From assembly GCA_964059195.1 (NCBI GenBank), contig CAXKWD010000006.1:4084530-4148529 (forward strand): DNA of 64,000 nt, read 5' to 3'. This stretch comes from Ectobius pallidus (lineage: Eukaryota > Arthropoda > Insecta > Blattodea > Ectobiidae). The position numbers and the translations under genes are program-made. The notes under the pieces were generated by a model, which worked only from the letters and a program-made list of their open reading frames with translations, was not told the origin of the DNA and ran no database searches. Within the stretch, counting starts at the first letter, position 1, and each line of letters begins with the position of its first letter. Shown here piece by piece: positions 53,515 to 64,000 of the stretch.

Positions 53515-53998
53515 CTTTAGATTAATAATAATAATTTCAATTTCAATTATTTATTTAAAGAAGCTACATACAATTTTTACAAATTTTAAACAGTAGGCTT
53601 CTAGATAATAGTTATAGTGATATTATTGTACAATAATAATAAAATGACATATGCAACAGGAATTACATAATAACACATAATTAAACATCTGACTGTCTGG
53701 CTGCAGTTTTAAACTCATTGATTGTGTGGTCTTTAGTTGAAACATATGACATTTCTGGTTGAGTTGCATGTTTAAGCCAGAAGTGTCAACATTGTGTGGT
53801 CAGCACATTCCAGAGATATTAATTCATTGCAGGGACAAAATTTACTTTGTTTGTATTTGAGGAAGCAGGTCGCATTCTTTAATTAAAAGATTATGTCATA
53901 TCTAGTTAGCAGCATATGGCCGTTTTACCAAAAATAATGAATGATTCCTTGTCAGTTTTGTGTGTATATATTAATAATAATAATAACAATAATAATAA

Positions 53999-56066
53999 TC
54001 ACTGCTTGTGGAATATATCAGAATTTTTAAATAGGGCATTGCAAGCGATAGCCATTCTGTTAGAAGGAATTGCATAAGGCTGTTGTACAGCAAAAATTGT
54101 TCGATTTCTTGTTCCTCGTGCATATGGGACAGAGAGCCCTATGCTATCTAAAATTGATTTGCAATGTATTTCCCCACGAAAGACTTTAGCTATGAAATTA
54201 GCATCTGCTGAAATACTCCTATTATATAATGTTTCCAGGTTTAATAGCTTAAGTATTTCCTCGTAGTCCAGATTTCTGTTAAACTTACTACGTATAAGGG
54301 AAACAAATTTTCTTTGTATTCGTTCCAGCTTATTACTGTCAGATACAGTAATGCTATTATATGCAACACTGCAATAATCTAAGCCACTACGAATTAAAGA
54401 TTTGTAAAGAGTAATTAGTGACTCTATGCTTTTTAAATTATGAGAAATTAATCTAACTAGTCCAAGAGTTTTTAAAGCTTGTGTGAAAATATGGTCTGTG
54501 TGGACATGGAAGTATAATCTCGAGTCTAAGTACACACCCAGATATTTTATATTTTCTGAACGTGCTATTATATTTTGGCCAAGACGATAGTTGTATATTA
54601 TTTGATTAGTTTTCCTGCTAAATATCATACTCTGGGTCTTACTGGTGTTAATCAGCATAAAATTTGAGCTGCACCATTGATTTATGCAATCAATATTCCA
54701 TTGCAATAGTTTGCAGTCCGAAGCCGTAGATATTTTATTCCATATACATAGGTCGTCAGCGTATGCTATTTTCTTACATGTTAGTATGTTAGCTAAGTCA
54801 TTTATGAAAACTAAGAACAAGAAGGTACCCCTGGGGTACACCATCTGGTATGTAAAAAGGCTCAGAAAGATAATTAGATATTCTAACCCGAGCAGATCTG
54901 TTTCTTAAATAACTTGAAAACCAATTGACATACTTGTTATGTAGACCTAAATTACTCAACTTTTTAACAAGAAGATCGTGATTAACTACATCAAATGCTC
55001 TGCTCAGGTCAAAAAATATGGCGTCTGATTGCGATTGTGAGCAATTTCCTTTAAATATGTCATTGAGAAAAGTGATAATATTAGTTGCTGTAGACATGCT
55101 CTTGGTAAAACCATGCTGAAAATCATTTAGTTTATTTTTACTGAAGAAAGAGACATGTTTATGAATGATGGTTTCAAAAATTTTTGAAAATGTATTTAGT
55201 ATGGCTATGGGCCTAAAGTTCGCCACTTCTTTGCTTTTGCCTTTCTTATGTACCGGTCTGATAGCAGAAATTTTCCACATTGCTGGAAAAGTTTCTGTTT
55301 CTAGCGAAAGGTTATACACATATGTAAGAACGGGTGTCAGTATTGGGGCACACCCCTTAACAATAAAGCTTGGTATCTGGTCGAGTCCCGAACTCTTAGA
55401 TGGTTTCAAATGTTGAATAGCTACCAAGACATCAGAATTTATGATAGTTGGAACATGTAGGCATTCAGATGTGACAGTTTGAGCATAGGGCCCCGGTACT
55501 GCATTAGTGGGCTTGTTTATAAACTCAAAATGCTCTGCGAAAATATTCACTAGCTTTGATGGTTCTGAAACAATGGTATTGTTCATTTTAACGTGCAATA
55601 CGGGATCATTTTTGTTTCGTAACTTCGAAACATAACTCCAGAATTTAGTAGGGTTTGACTTTAAATCTTGATCGATTGATTTGTACCATTTTTGTCTATC
55701 AATTTTAATAGTTACTTTTACTAATCTTCGGTAATCTGAGAAACATTGATAATAAAAATCAGTCGAGTGTTTTTTAAAAAGTCGATGATAATGTTTCTTT
55801 TTCCTTATATATAATTTGAGCTCTCTTGAAAACCAAGCCGGATATTTTGATTTAACAACAAATGTTTTAGGGATTGACTTATTAATTGCATCACTAACTA
55901 AGTATGCAAGATTTTCGACAGCAGTGTCAGGTGATTTTTGATTGTACACTTTGGACCAGTAAGATGAAGCTAATGTGTTGTATAGTTTATAATAGTCACC
56001 TTTGTGATAGCATAAACTTTCTGTTGGGAACTGAGTACCTTCGCTCACTTGGCTTATTAAATTCAT
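53999..56066 (-). pseudogene. LINE ORF2 reverse transcriptase
   Basis: Segment 56066-54798 has the linker and RT fingers (I-R-P-V-H-K-K-G-K, N-F-R-P-I-A-I-L), the first catalytic Asp in F-F-D-L-S-R-A-F-D-V-V-N and the G-V-P-Q-G box. There a 1-base shift and the loss of a few codons occur (54830-54845). Segment 54844-53999 continues with F-L-V-F-I-N-D-L-A and the intact active site I-A-Y-A-D-D-L-C-I-W, then the thumb (Y-L-G-V-Y-L-D-S-R-L). One small lesion thus separates two otherwise open halves. The enzyme makes cDNA at a nicked target. Confidence 0.85.
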
Positions 56067-56796
56067 AACAATAGGGGGGGTGATAATTATCTATATTCAC
56101 CAGTGCATAATCTGATATTGATACTGTGATCTCATCCAGACTAGTAAAAACTAAGTCTAATAAATTATTACTAGGGACAGTGTCATTGATTTGAGACAAA
56201 TTTAGAAAAGAGCATGTTTGGTGTACTATTTCACCTTTAATTTTATGATAATGATATAAATTAGGTGCAACACCTGCCAGCCAATTGAAGCCAGGGATAT
56301 TAAAATCACCGAGTAAAATGACCTGAAAATTGTTACAATCTAAATTATTTTCAAGAAAATTAAAGTATTGCTGAAATACAGCGATGCTCGTATTGGGCGC
56401 AAAATAATGGCATCCAATTAAAATAGGCTGAGCATTTTTGAGAGTTAACTCAATCCACACACATTCATCTGTCTGTTCAAATTCAGGTCTACGTTTATGC
56501 CTGACACTGTTGTTGATGGCAATTAGGGACCCTCCTCCGCGAGTTTGGCTAACTACTGAATATTTTCTGTCAGATCTGTACACCTGATATGTTTCAGGAA
56601 AATAATTGTGATCATAATGATCATCATTTAACCATGTTTCAGTAAGACAAATGATGTTGGGTTCATTTGTGTTTATATTGTCAAAAAGGTCCGTGGATTT
56701 AGTTCTTAAACCACGAACATTTTGGTAATAAATTTCAGAGCCTAAATTGCTATTACTAAACATAGACTGATCCATATAATCACAACTATTTGCCAT
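55996..56796 (-). pseudogene. LINE ORF2 endonuclease domain
   Basis: From Met at 56796: Y-Y-Q-N-V-R-G-L-R, C-L-T-E-T-W-L, G-C-H-Y-F-A-P, L-L-G-D-F-N-I-P and I-S-D-Y-A-L-V in APE-type order. It is followed by a frame overlap with the RT frame at 55996-56066. The last box reads S-D-Y, not the usual S-D-H. It would nick target DNA to prime reverse transcription. Confidence 0.83.
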
Positions 56797-56802
56797 TTAG
56801 GG

Positions 56803-57700
56803 TTAAGGAGAGCCCCCTCCAAGGCTGCTTTCAGAAGATGTTCTGGCTAGCAGCGTATCCATAATCTTCCTAGGGGAAGATCTACTGGATTTTTCATGAG
56901 TTTTACCCTGCGATTTCGTTGTAGGGCTACCTACCAGACTGGTGGGCGCGATTTGTTCAAAAGTTTCTGAATAAGTCTGGTCCTCCTGTAGGCGGCCACG
57001 GAATGGAAAAAACAGCACCCCGCTTGGCCAGATATCTACATTATTAATAAGAGGGAAATCTTACTCACAAACAGAAATATGAAAGCTGGCATAAGAATTA
57101 AATTTAGTTTTCAGCCTTGTGACTGCAAATGTTTTAAGCTTTATCTGAGTACTTAGGGATTCTGCAATATCTTCTGCCTTTACAGCGTTACCATATCGTG
57201 ACACGAATAAAGCTTTACGTTTAGTCGGTTTGGCAACTACTGGTAGTGAGGAAGAATTCCTAACTCCTATTAGCGGGGCCTTCTTAACCCTATGTTTTTA
57301 GTGACAACTGTGAAGCCGTCATTGGTGTCACCTCTATCGGATTCCGGGGCGCTAAGTGTAGTGGGCACTGTGAGATTAAGATTAATGGCACTAGGCGCAC
57401 TGGCACTGGAACTGGCATTTGTAGTGGCCCGGCTGGGCACTGGCAGTTTAACACTGCCGCTTGAGGAGGCTGAAACTCTGTTAACACCACCTGAACCATT
57501 ACTGGTACCGGTAGCACTTCCATTGTTGGCAGAGGTAGACTCTCTATTAATGGTAGCCACCACTTCGGAATATTTGGTCGGTTGGATGATATTTGAAACT
57601 TTCTTACTATGTTGCTGGGGAATATTGGTACCACTTGTACCAGCTCCTTGTTGGACTCGTGGTGAAGAGACGTTTAGGAGATCTCGGAGGCCATAATAAT
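56803..57700 (-). pseudogene. LINE ORF1
   Basis: The 5' part (57749-57270) has a Ser/Ala/Pro-rich, low-complexity N-terminus (S-A-S-S-S-G-S-V-K-L-P) and D-G-F-T-V-V-T-K-N. After a frame shift near 57285 it reads R-K-A-L-F-V-S-R-Y-G-N-A-V and L-K-T-F-A-V-T-R-L-K-T-K-F-N-S-Y-A-S-F-H-I. Segment 57018-56803 ends with F-F-P-F-R-G-R-L-Q-E-D-Q-T-Y and a basic Ser-rich tail. It looks like the ORF1 of Jockey-type LINEs, which binds RNA. No zinc knuckle was seen. Confidence 0.65.
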
Positions 57701-57712
57701 AATAATAATAAT

Positions 57713-58163
57713 AGCATTTATTGTCGTTTAACAGTACGATGTACAGCATAATGTGCTTGATATGTACGTCTTTCCTTAATCCTAAAAAAAATTGGTTGAA
57801 TTAGGTTAACTATGTCTTATATGCACCATTGGTAACACTGGTTACTACATAGCGACAACATGGTAACTCGAATCGCTTTATGGATGGTTGATACATAGTA
57901 TGCCATGATTTCGGAGCTTAGTTTTGTTTTTATATAACAAAGTAATTATTACTAATTTTGTATAATCCGTTGAGTTTGCGAGTTACATCAGATAAATTCG
58001 TTGCAGCTGCATCTATCGATAAACTCTTAAAATCTCATGGGATTATCATTGACTATCCAAAAAATAACACTTGGAACTGTTCCATCTTTTCATAATTTAA
58101 ATGAGGGGGGGGGGGCTGACAAATTTTCCGCACCGGGTACCACCTAAGCTTGCTACGCCACTG
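57713..58163. other. LINE 3'-tail scrap and hAT right end
   Basis: 57693-57780 on the - strand reads AACGACAATAAATGC followed by an ATT repeat, the style of a LINE 3' end abutting the 5' end of the next LINE. The remainder to 58163 is hAT subterminal DNA with a run of G at 58108-58118. Confidence 0.5.
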
Positions 58164-58171
58164 GGTAATAT

Positions 58172-58471
58172 TCCTTTAATTTACTTAGGAATTGTGTATT
58201 ACCATTCATTAAGTAAGGCTCTACCGGTATCAGAACAGCTACTGTATTGAGCTTTGCAACCTGTGTTTAAAAAAATGATTTTGAGCTCTCAGTAAACATT
58301 TATATATATTATGGTATTAATTTAGGCATCGGCATCGGCCATGAGTCACTGCTTCCAAGATAATACTTAACCTATCTCTTCCGTTGAGATGATTTGAGCA
58401 TTGCGGCTGAATACAATTTCAGTTCAGTAAAGGAACACCGTGTGGCGAATGTAAGTTGTGTATGGTACAAA
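58172..58471. other. upstream region of the zinc-finger N-terminal exon
   Basis: No clear promoter element. GGCATCGGCATCGGCCATGAG at about 58325 is a small duplication. A possible acceptor-like CAATTTCAG is at about 58411. Confidence 0.35.
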
Positions 58472-58658
58472 ATGGAGCTTGTAGTTAAATCTGAGTATAT
58501 TAAGATTGAAATTAAGGAAGAAATTCCTGAAACACAACCAAAGAGTGAACCTATCCCAATTACATTCGAGACAACACAGACACGAGAAGTAAAAAGTGAG
58601 GATACAGCCTACACTGATTCTATAGCATTCAGCACCGTTCACAACTTAGAGCAGATGG
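58472..58658 (+). CDS. N-terminal exon of a C2H2 zinc-finger-type protein
   Basis: From M-E-L-V-V-K-S-E-Y-I-K-I-E-I-K-E-E-I-P-E-T the exon encodes an acidic region with S-E-P-I-P-I-T-F-E-T and V-K-S-E-D. This matches the N-terminus of the zinc-finger ORF at 39804 (C-E-P-I-P-I-T-F-K-T, V-K-S-E). Its end fits a splice donor (CAGATG then GTATAAGT near 58658). Without splicing it stops at 58663. No fingers follow inside the window, so it is either the first coding exon of a gene running right or an orphan. An upstream in-frame ATG exists at 58394. Confidence 0.5.
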
Positions 58659-58663
58659 TATAA

Positions 58664-59185
58664 GTGCACTTGAACTAAGTTTTCGATTTTCATGAAAACC
58701 AATTTTTTTATCGATGTGAAAAACCACTCTAATCGTTCAGGAATTTTCACATAATTTTTTGACACGTCACACACCTTTGTACTTGCCACGAAGGCTTCAA
58801 AAAACAGTAATTAAAGTCGTGATTTCCCCCATATAAAATCATAGTATTCTCTACCACAGCTATTTGATGATTAACCCCACATCTGACTTTGGAGCAGTAC
58901 CAACCTGACAGCTAGTATCACACTGCATTTACACAAGTTAGAATGGAAGCTTTCGTTTCGTATAATTTCCGGTCGGAAAAACAATAGGAACTTCCTCAAT
59001 GACAAGTTATATTAAAATAAGAGCGCTGGGGTTACGCAAATTCGAACGGAAGTTTAATTTTATGTAATACATGGAGAGAAACCATGTTCGAGTATTTTAT
59101 GTAATAACTCATATTTCCTTCGTGTTTTAATGAAGTAGAATAAGGAAACTTTTTCAAATATTAATTCGTGATCAATTAACATTAA
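58664..59185. other. possible intron or spacer
   Basis: AT-rich, no ORF or known repeat seen. Confidence 0.4.
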
Positions 59186-59420
59186 AGTGTCCCCCCGCCT
59201 TGTGTTAGTCGGTAGCACGCTTGCCTTCCACCCGGCGGCCCGGGTTCGATTCAGCAGTGAAAAATCTCTTTCCCGGGTTCGTGACTGGGTGCTTGTGTTG
59301 TACTTAAGTTTATATGTGAGGTAGGGGACTGGCGCACCCCGGAAATAAATTCGCTGCAGATATCCCCTTAAAGGATCTCCAGGAGACGTTTGCGCGATCC
59401 GGTAGGGCTACTACTACCAC
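59186..59420 (+). repeat. tRNA-derived SINE
   Basis: TTAGTCGGTAGCACGCTTGC resembles a pol III box A region and GGGTTCGATTC is a consensus box B about 35 bases later. A non-tRNA body follows, ending near a short ACT/ACC repeat (59408-59420). Confidence 0.7.
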
Positions 59421-59551
59421 TATTAAACTAAGACAAATTCGAATTGAAGCTTGATATTAGAAAAAACATTGTTTAATTGCTGTTTTGCTTCATGTTTCAT
59501 GAAGAGCTAACAGAGAAACATTTTAAATATTACTCAATTTCTTTCTTCACA

Positions 59552-59554
<3 letters not shown>

Positions 59555-59619
<65 letters not shown>

Positions 59620-59620
59620 G
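59555..59620. repeat. (TTA)n microsatellite
   Basis: About 22 near-perfect TTA units. Confidence 0.97.
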
Positions 59621-59689
59621 TTTTCTAAAATACTTGTCTTGAACATTGTCCTTTCATAAAAAAATAATAATCGTAATTTGGTATGAAAC

Positions 59690-61355
59690 ATTCTTCCATC
59701 CATTCATTTATCCATCCGTTCATCCATTCATTCATCCGTACATTCATTCATCCATTCAACCATAAATAAATATTTAAATTCATCCTTCCATCCAGTTACT
59801 AGTTAATAAATTATTTGATTAATTCAACCAGCCATCCATACAGTAATTAATTAACTCATACATCCTTTCATTAATTAACTTATCCATCCATTAATTATTT
59901 CCTTCAATCATCCATCAGTCCACTCGTCCATCCATTATTAAATCATTCATTCATCCATAAATATATCCAACAATCCATCTATCTATTCATCCATTCAATA
60001 AATAATTAATTATTTCATCCAACTATTCATCCATCTAACCCACCATCCATCCATAGACTGATGGATGGATGAATCTATGGGTGTATTGTTGAATTATTTA
60101 ATGACAAGGATGAGTGGGTGGATAAATGGATGCATGGATTTATTAATGGATAGCTGAATGTTTGGATTGATGGGTGGATGAAATAGTTAAATGAATTATT
60201 TATATAATAAATTAATTAATGGACGGATGAATGTTTGGTTATAGGGGTGGTTGGCTTGATTGATGGATGAATGGCTGGTTGGATGGTTCATTCATTCATC
60301 CATCAAATCCGCATATTAATTAAATTTGGCATTAATCTATTCATCCATCCATTGATTAGTTCATTGATTAACCAATCCACCCATCCATTAATTGATCAAT
60401 TAATTCATCCGTGAATCCACCCATCCATTCATCCTTTCGTTCATCCATCAATATATTTACTAAATAATTAATAACAGTCCATCTATTCATCCCCTAATTA
60501 ATCCAACAAACCTACCACCCACCCATCCATCAATTCACACATCAATAAATCTATCCATCCATCGAATTATCCATTCATCCATTAATTATTTTTCCAACCA
60601 TCCAATTATTAACAATGAGATAATTAATTTTCATTTTTAACTAAAATTATTAATCCATCCATTGTCTATTAATTCATCCACCCATCTGTTCAATCATCCA
60701 TACATCCATCCAGTCATTCGTCCCTTAATTAAATCATATATTCCACCATTTAATTATCCATATATTAATTATTTCATTCATTCATTCATCCAAACATCTA
60801 TCCACTCATGCATCCATCAATAAATTCATTCATTCATCGATCCAACCAACCATTAATCAATCCATTCATTCATTTATTTATTAATTAGCCCACCTACCCA
60901 TTCATCCATCCATTATTAATTCATTCATCCATAAATATATCCATTCATTCATCCGAAATTATTTATTTCACCCACCTAACCCACCATCCATCAAATGCTT
61001 TATGGATATATAAATAAATGGATGGATGGTTGAATTAATTAACTAATTGGATGGATAAATGTATGCATTAATTGATTCATCAATGGATGGGAGGATGAAT
61101 TAATTAATTATGTATCTAATTCATTAATTCATGGATAGATGAAAGGTGGATCGCTTGGTGAATGAATTAGTTAAATAATGGATCGATGAATGACTTCTGT
61201 AATAAGTGGATGGATCAATTAATAATTAATGGATGGTTGGTTAGATAACTGGATTGATTGATGGACGAATGGATGGTAGGATGAATGAAAAATGAATGGA
61301 TGCATAAATGGATGGATTGATACATGGCTGAATGAATTATTGGGTGGGCAGATAA
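59690..61355. repeat. degenerate CATC/GATG field with repeated strand switches
   Basis: CATC-type at 59690-60055, GATG-type at 60056-60285, CATC-type at 60286-61000 and GATG-type at 61005-61330. Each switch creates an imperfect inverted repeat. TTAATTAA-type words are interspersed. Confidence 0.88.
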
Positions 61356-61359
61356 TAGT

Positions 61360-63560
61360 TTTCATTAATTTCATAATTATAATTGTTATAAATAACTATT
61401 AACGTATAAATAATATAACAGTAAAAATCTGGTTTGACATGTAATACATGTTTTCTATATATTAGTCGATCGTCCTGAACGCGAATTTCACAATAAATAC
61501 ATTCCGATTTAAAATTAATGTTAAGCAATTTTCTGAGTAATAATATTAACAATATAAGAAATATAAATTATATGGCAATAAAAATGTTATTGTACATGAT
61601 ATACATGTTTTTGCATGTATTTCACCACTTCTGAACGCGTATATGACAATAATAATAATAAGTTCCTTCCGCACTTCGAGAAAATACTGATTTTCCATAA
61701 CTGATTATACTGATTATCACACATTTTTCGCAAACAATGTAGGAAAGATTCACACAAAAATTCATTACATGGAGAAATTTTTTTTTCCGACTTTTATTAA
61801 ATGAGTTATCTATAATACGACCCTTCTGAACACGAATATAACAATAATAATAAGCAGTTTCTTCCGCACTTCGAGAAAATACCGATTTTTCATTAGTGTC
61901 ACACATTTCTCGCAGAAAAAGAGGGAACTATTCAAAGAAAAATTAATTATGTGTAGGATAAATTTTTTCCACCTTGAAATACGTGTTTTATCTGTAATAC
62001 GACCCTTCTGAACACGAATATAACAATAATAATAAGCAGTTTCTTCAGCACTTCGAGAAAATACCGATTTTCCATTAGTGTCACACATTTCTCGCAGAAA
62101 AAGAGGGAACTATTCAAAGAAAAATTAATTATGTGTAGGATAAATTTTTTTCCAACTTGAAATACGTGTTTTATCTATAATACGATCCTTCTGAACACGA
62201 ATATAACAATAATAATAAGCAGTTTCTTCCGCACTTCGAGAAAATACCGATTTTCCAATAGTGTCACACATATCTCGCAGGAAAAGAGGGAACTATTTAA
62301 ATAAAAATTCATTCTGTGTAGGATAAATTTTTTTCCAACTTTAAATACGTGTTTTATTTATAATTCGTCCCTTCTGAACACGAATATAACAATAACAATA
62401 AGCAGTTTCTTCCGCACTTCGAGAAAATACCGATTTTCCAATAGTGTCACACATATCTCGCAGGAAAAGAGGGAACTATTTAAATAAAAATTCATTCTGT
62501 GTAGGATAAATTTTTTTCCCAACTTTAAATACGTGTTTTATTTATAATTCGTCCCTTCTGAACACGAATATAACAATAATAATAAGCAGTTTCTTCCACA
62601 CTTCGAGAAAATACCGATTTTCCATTACCGTCACACAGTTTATGCAGGAAAAGTAGGAATGTTTCCAACAAAAATTAACTACATGCAGGCAAAATTTTTT
62701 GCCCACTTGATTTACATGTGTTATCTATAATACGACCCTTCTGAAGACGAATAGAACAAAAATAATAACCAGTTCCATACGCCTTAGGAGAAAATTCCGA
62801 ATTTCTATTCGTGACACACAGTTTACGCGTAAACTGTGTGACACGAATGGAAAATCAGAATTCTCTCGAAGTGCGGAAGGAACTGGTTATTATCATTGTT
62901 CTATTCGTGTTCAGAAGGGCTAGTTATAGGTAACACTTGTAAATCAAGTGGGGAAAAAAAAATTTTGCCTGCATGTAATTAATTTTGGTATGAAACATTC
63001 CTACTTATCTTGCGTAAAATGTAGCCTATGACGGTAATGGATAATCGGTAATTTCTCGAATGGCGGGAGAAACTGCTTCTTATTATTGTTATATTCGTCT
63101 TCAGAAGGGTCGAATTATAGATAACACACGTATTTCAAGTTGTAAAAAATTTATCCTACACAGAATTAATTTTTCTTGAATAGTTCCCTCTTTTCCTGCG
63201 AGATATGTGTGACACTATTGGAAAATCGGCATTTTCTCGAAGTGCGGAAGAAACTGCTTATTATTATTGTTATATTCGTGTTAAGAAGGGACGAATTATA
63301 AATAAAACACGTATTTAAAGTTGGAAAAAAATTTATCCTACACAGAGTGAATTTTTCTTTGAATAGTTCCCTCTTTTCCTGCGAGAAATGTGTGACACTA
63401 ATGGAAAATCGGTATTTTCTCAAAGTGCGGAAGAAACTGCTTATTATTATTGTTATATTCGAGTTCAGAAGGGTCGAATTATAAATAACACATGTAAGTC
63501 AAATCGGAAAAAAATTTCTCCATATAATAAATATTTATTGATATCGTCCCCGCTTTTTCT
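61360..63560. repeat. large palindrome of ~183-bp satellite monomers
   Basis: About seven monomers run rightward (anchor CTTCTGAACACG near 61823, 62005, 62189, 62371, 62555 and 62739; degenerate ones before that). About four run leftward after the centre (anchor CGTGTTCAGAAGGG near 62908, 63098, 63276 and 63460). Spacing is 182-190. The centre is a perfect 26-base palindrome at 62815-62840 around ACGCGT. Confidence 0.92.
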
Positions 63561-63811
63561 GTGAGTAGAACACTGCACACATCCCTAGCGTCTGACTGTA
63601 ACGGTTTTTCTTGTTCGCCAGTACCACAAATATTATTATTAGCTTTCGGACTTATAGGTTGCTAAAATGCAATTTTAGGTGCCTAAAGTATAATTAAGAA
63701 ATAGTATTTAAAAATTGCAAAAATGATGTATTAAAAATCGTGAATTCCATTGAAGTTGGTATTTTTCTTAAACATCCCAATTATAATACATTATTATACG
63801 AGTATATTTAA
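63561..63811. other. spacer, nothing recognised
   Basis: AT-rich, no ORF of note. Confidence 0.45.
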
Positions 63812-64000
63812 GAAGGACCACCGGCGTGGTCTCGTGGTTAGCGTCGCTGTCTACAGATCCGTCGGCCTTGGTTCGATCCACGGTACCTCCTCGAATTTTT
63901 CTCGAACGGGGTGCACCCCGTTCCAGACCTTCCTACCTCAGAAAAATCCGAGGATGTACCGGCTGGAAGAATGGGGTGGATGAATGAGTGAATCAATGAA
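63812..64000 (+). repeat. tRNA-derived SINE, runs to the window end
   Basis: TGGTCTCGTGGTTAGCGTCG fits a box A region and GGTTCGATCC a box B. A body with a C/G-rich hairpin (GGGGTGCACCCCG) follows. It differs from the SINE at 59186. GATG-type repeats begin at its end. Confidence 0.65.

Larger units (their letters stand above)
53515..57712 (-). mobile_element. nearly full-length Jockey-like LINE
   Basis: Reading left: ORF1 (about 57700-56803), ORF2 endonuclease (56796-55996), linker and RT (56066-53999), and a 3' region to about 53515 ending in AATAAATAA and ATT-rich sequence on the - strand. ATT repeats stand at both 53965-54000 and 57690-57712. The true 3' end could be either 53965 or 53515. 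Only a few frame breaks separate the parts, so this is the youngest-looking LINE in the window. Confidence 0.82.
52345..58163. mobile_element. hAT-type element, 5.8 kb including nested insertions
   Basis: Ends CACTGGCGTAGG and (inverted) CAGTGGCGTAGC, flanked by GGTAATAT on both sides (52337-52344, 58164-58171). The 8-base duplication and CAGTGGCGTAG-type end are hAT hallmarks. C/G-rich subterminal tracts stand at both ends. No hAT transposase was found. About 4.5 kb is accounted for by a nested MITE (52809-53092) and a LINE (53515-57712), so the original element was about 1.3-1.8 kb and non-autonomous. Confidence 0.82.

Noticed and set aside
57292..57696. 134-codon + strand ORF
   Set aside because: Antisense of the low-complexity LINE ORF1.
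52345..58163. hAT transposase gene inside the hAT-type element
   Set aside because: All long frames inside belong to the LINE or to low-complexity DNA; no hAT signature was found.
59200..59280. Possible functional tRNA gene
   Set aside because: Box A and B are present, but no cloverleaf with a plausible anticodon stem was found and a SINE-type body follows.
59477..59659. ORF encoding a long poly-Leu tract
   Set aside because: It is the (TTA)n microsatellite read as codons.
61360..63560. Regularly spaced repeats resembling a CRISPR array
   Set aside because: Whole ~183-bp monomers are repeated, not short repeats with variable spacers, and the orientation inverts at a centre.
63812..63900. 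Possible functional tRNA gene at the right edge
   Set aside because: Box motifs fit, but the acceptor stem does not close and a SINE body follows.

Overview
This window looks like repeat-dense, AT-rich nuclear DNA from an insect. The pointers are BEL/Pao and Ty3/Gypsy elements, Jockey-like and R1-like LINEs, Tc1/mariner relatives, a C2H2 zinc-finger gene whose N-terminus is rich in V-K-x-E motifs, and short interstitial TTAGG runs. A cockroach or termite is my guess from the style of the repeats; nothing here proves it. No operon, prokaryotic signal, CRISPR array, rRNA or confident functional tRNA gene was seen. All identifications come from reading motifs, with no database search.

Layout, left to right. 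1-4478: 3' part of a BEL/Pao retrotransposon (copy A, + strand). 4479-10138: spacer holding a LINE ORF1 relic with PHD-like and FP25-like domains (5800-6616), an internally deleted mariner-like element with TIRs and TA duplications (7427-8327), and the end of another mariner (8906-9129). 10139-16882: 5' part of a BEL/Pao element (copy B, - strand), then a LINE endonuclease fragment. Copies A and B share frame defects. The 5 bases outside their LTRs are complementary (ATATC/GATAT), and the LINE reading frame is continuous across the two outer flanks. I therefore read them as a fold-back (inverted) duplication of one insertion locus. 17.9-21.9 kb: tandem repeats, a ~183-bp satellite, strand-switching CATC/GATG DNA, and a dispersed repeat split by a 593-bp MITE. 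22-23.2 kb: one candidate host exon. 23.8-32.8 kb: a decayed Ty3/Gypsy element on the - strand. Its gag is split by a 3.5-kb TG...CA insertion with a TAGG target duplication that carries a ~97-bp tandem array.

33.5-36.9 kb: a long-armed fold-back element with a Tc1/mariner-type transposon of DD82E spacing nested in its left arm. 37.7-39.7 kb: a hAT MITE and a TIR element with a 122-bp tandem array. 39.8-42.4 kb: a seven-finger C2H2 gene, followed by broken fingers, one of which is interrupted by a LINE to give an in-frame finger/reverse-transcriptase ORF. 42.8-51.4 kb: truncated LINEs, a Penelope-like scrap, A-rich arrays, and a Helitron-like composite that interrupts an unidentified ORF. 51.5-58.2 kb: a Harbinger-type MITE and a 5.8-kb hAT-type element containing a smaller hAT MITE and a nearly full-length Jockey-like LINE. 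58.4-64 kb: a second zinc-finger N-terminal exon, two tRNA-type SINEs, microsatellite fields, and a large palindrome of the ~183-bp satellite.

The only ORFs that look like intact host genes are the zinc-finger ORF at 39804-41012 and possibly the exons at 58472-58658 and 22935-23158. Everything else is mobile, decayed or low-complexity DNA. The history is mostly one of nesting, and it can be ordered because many target-site duplications and empty sites are visible inside the window.
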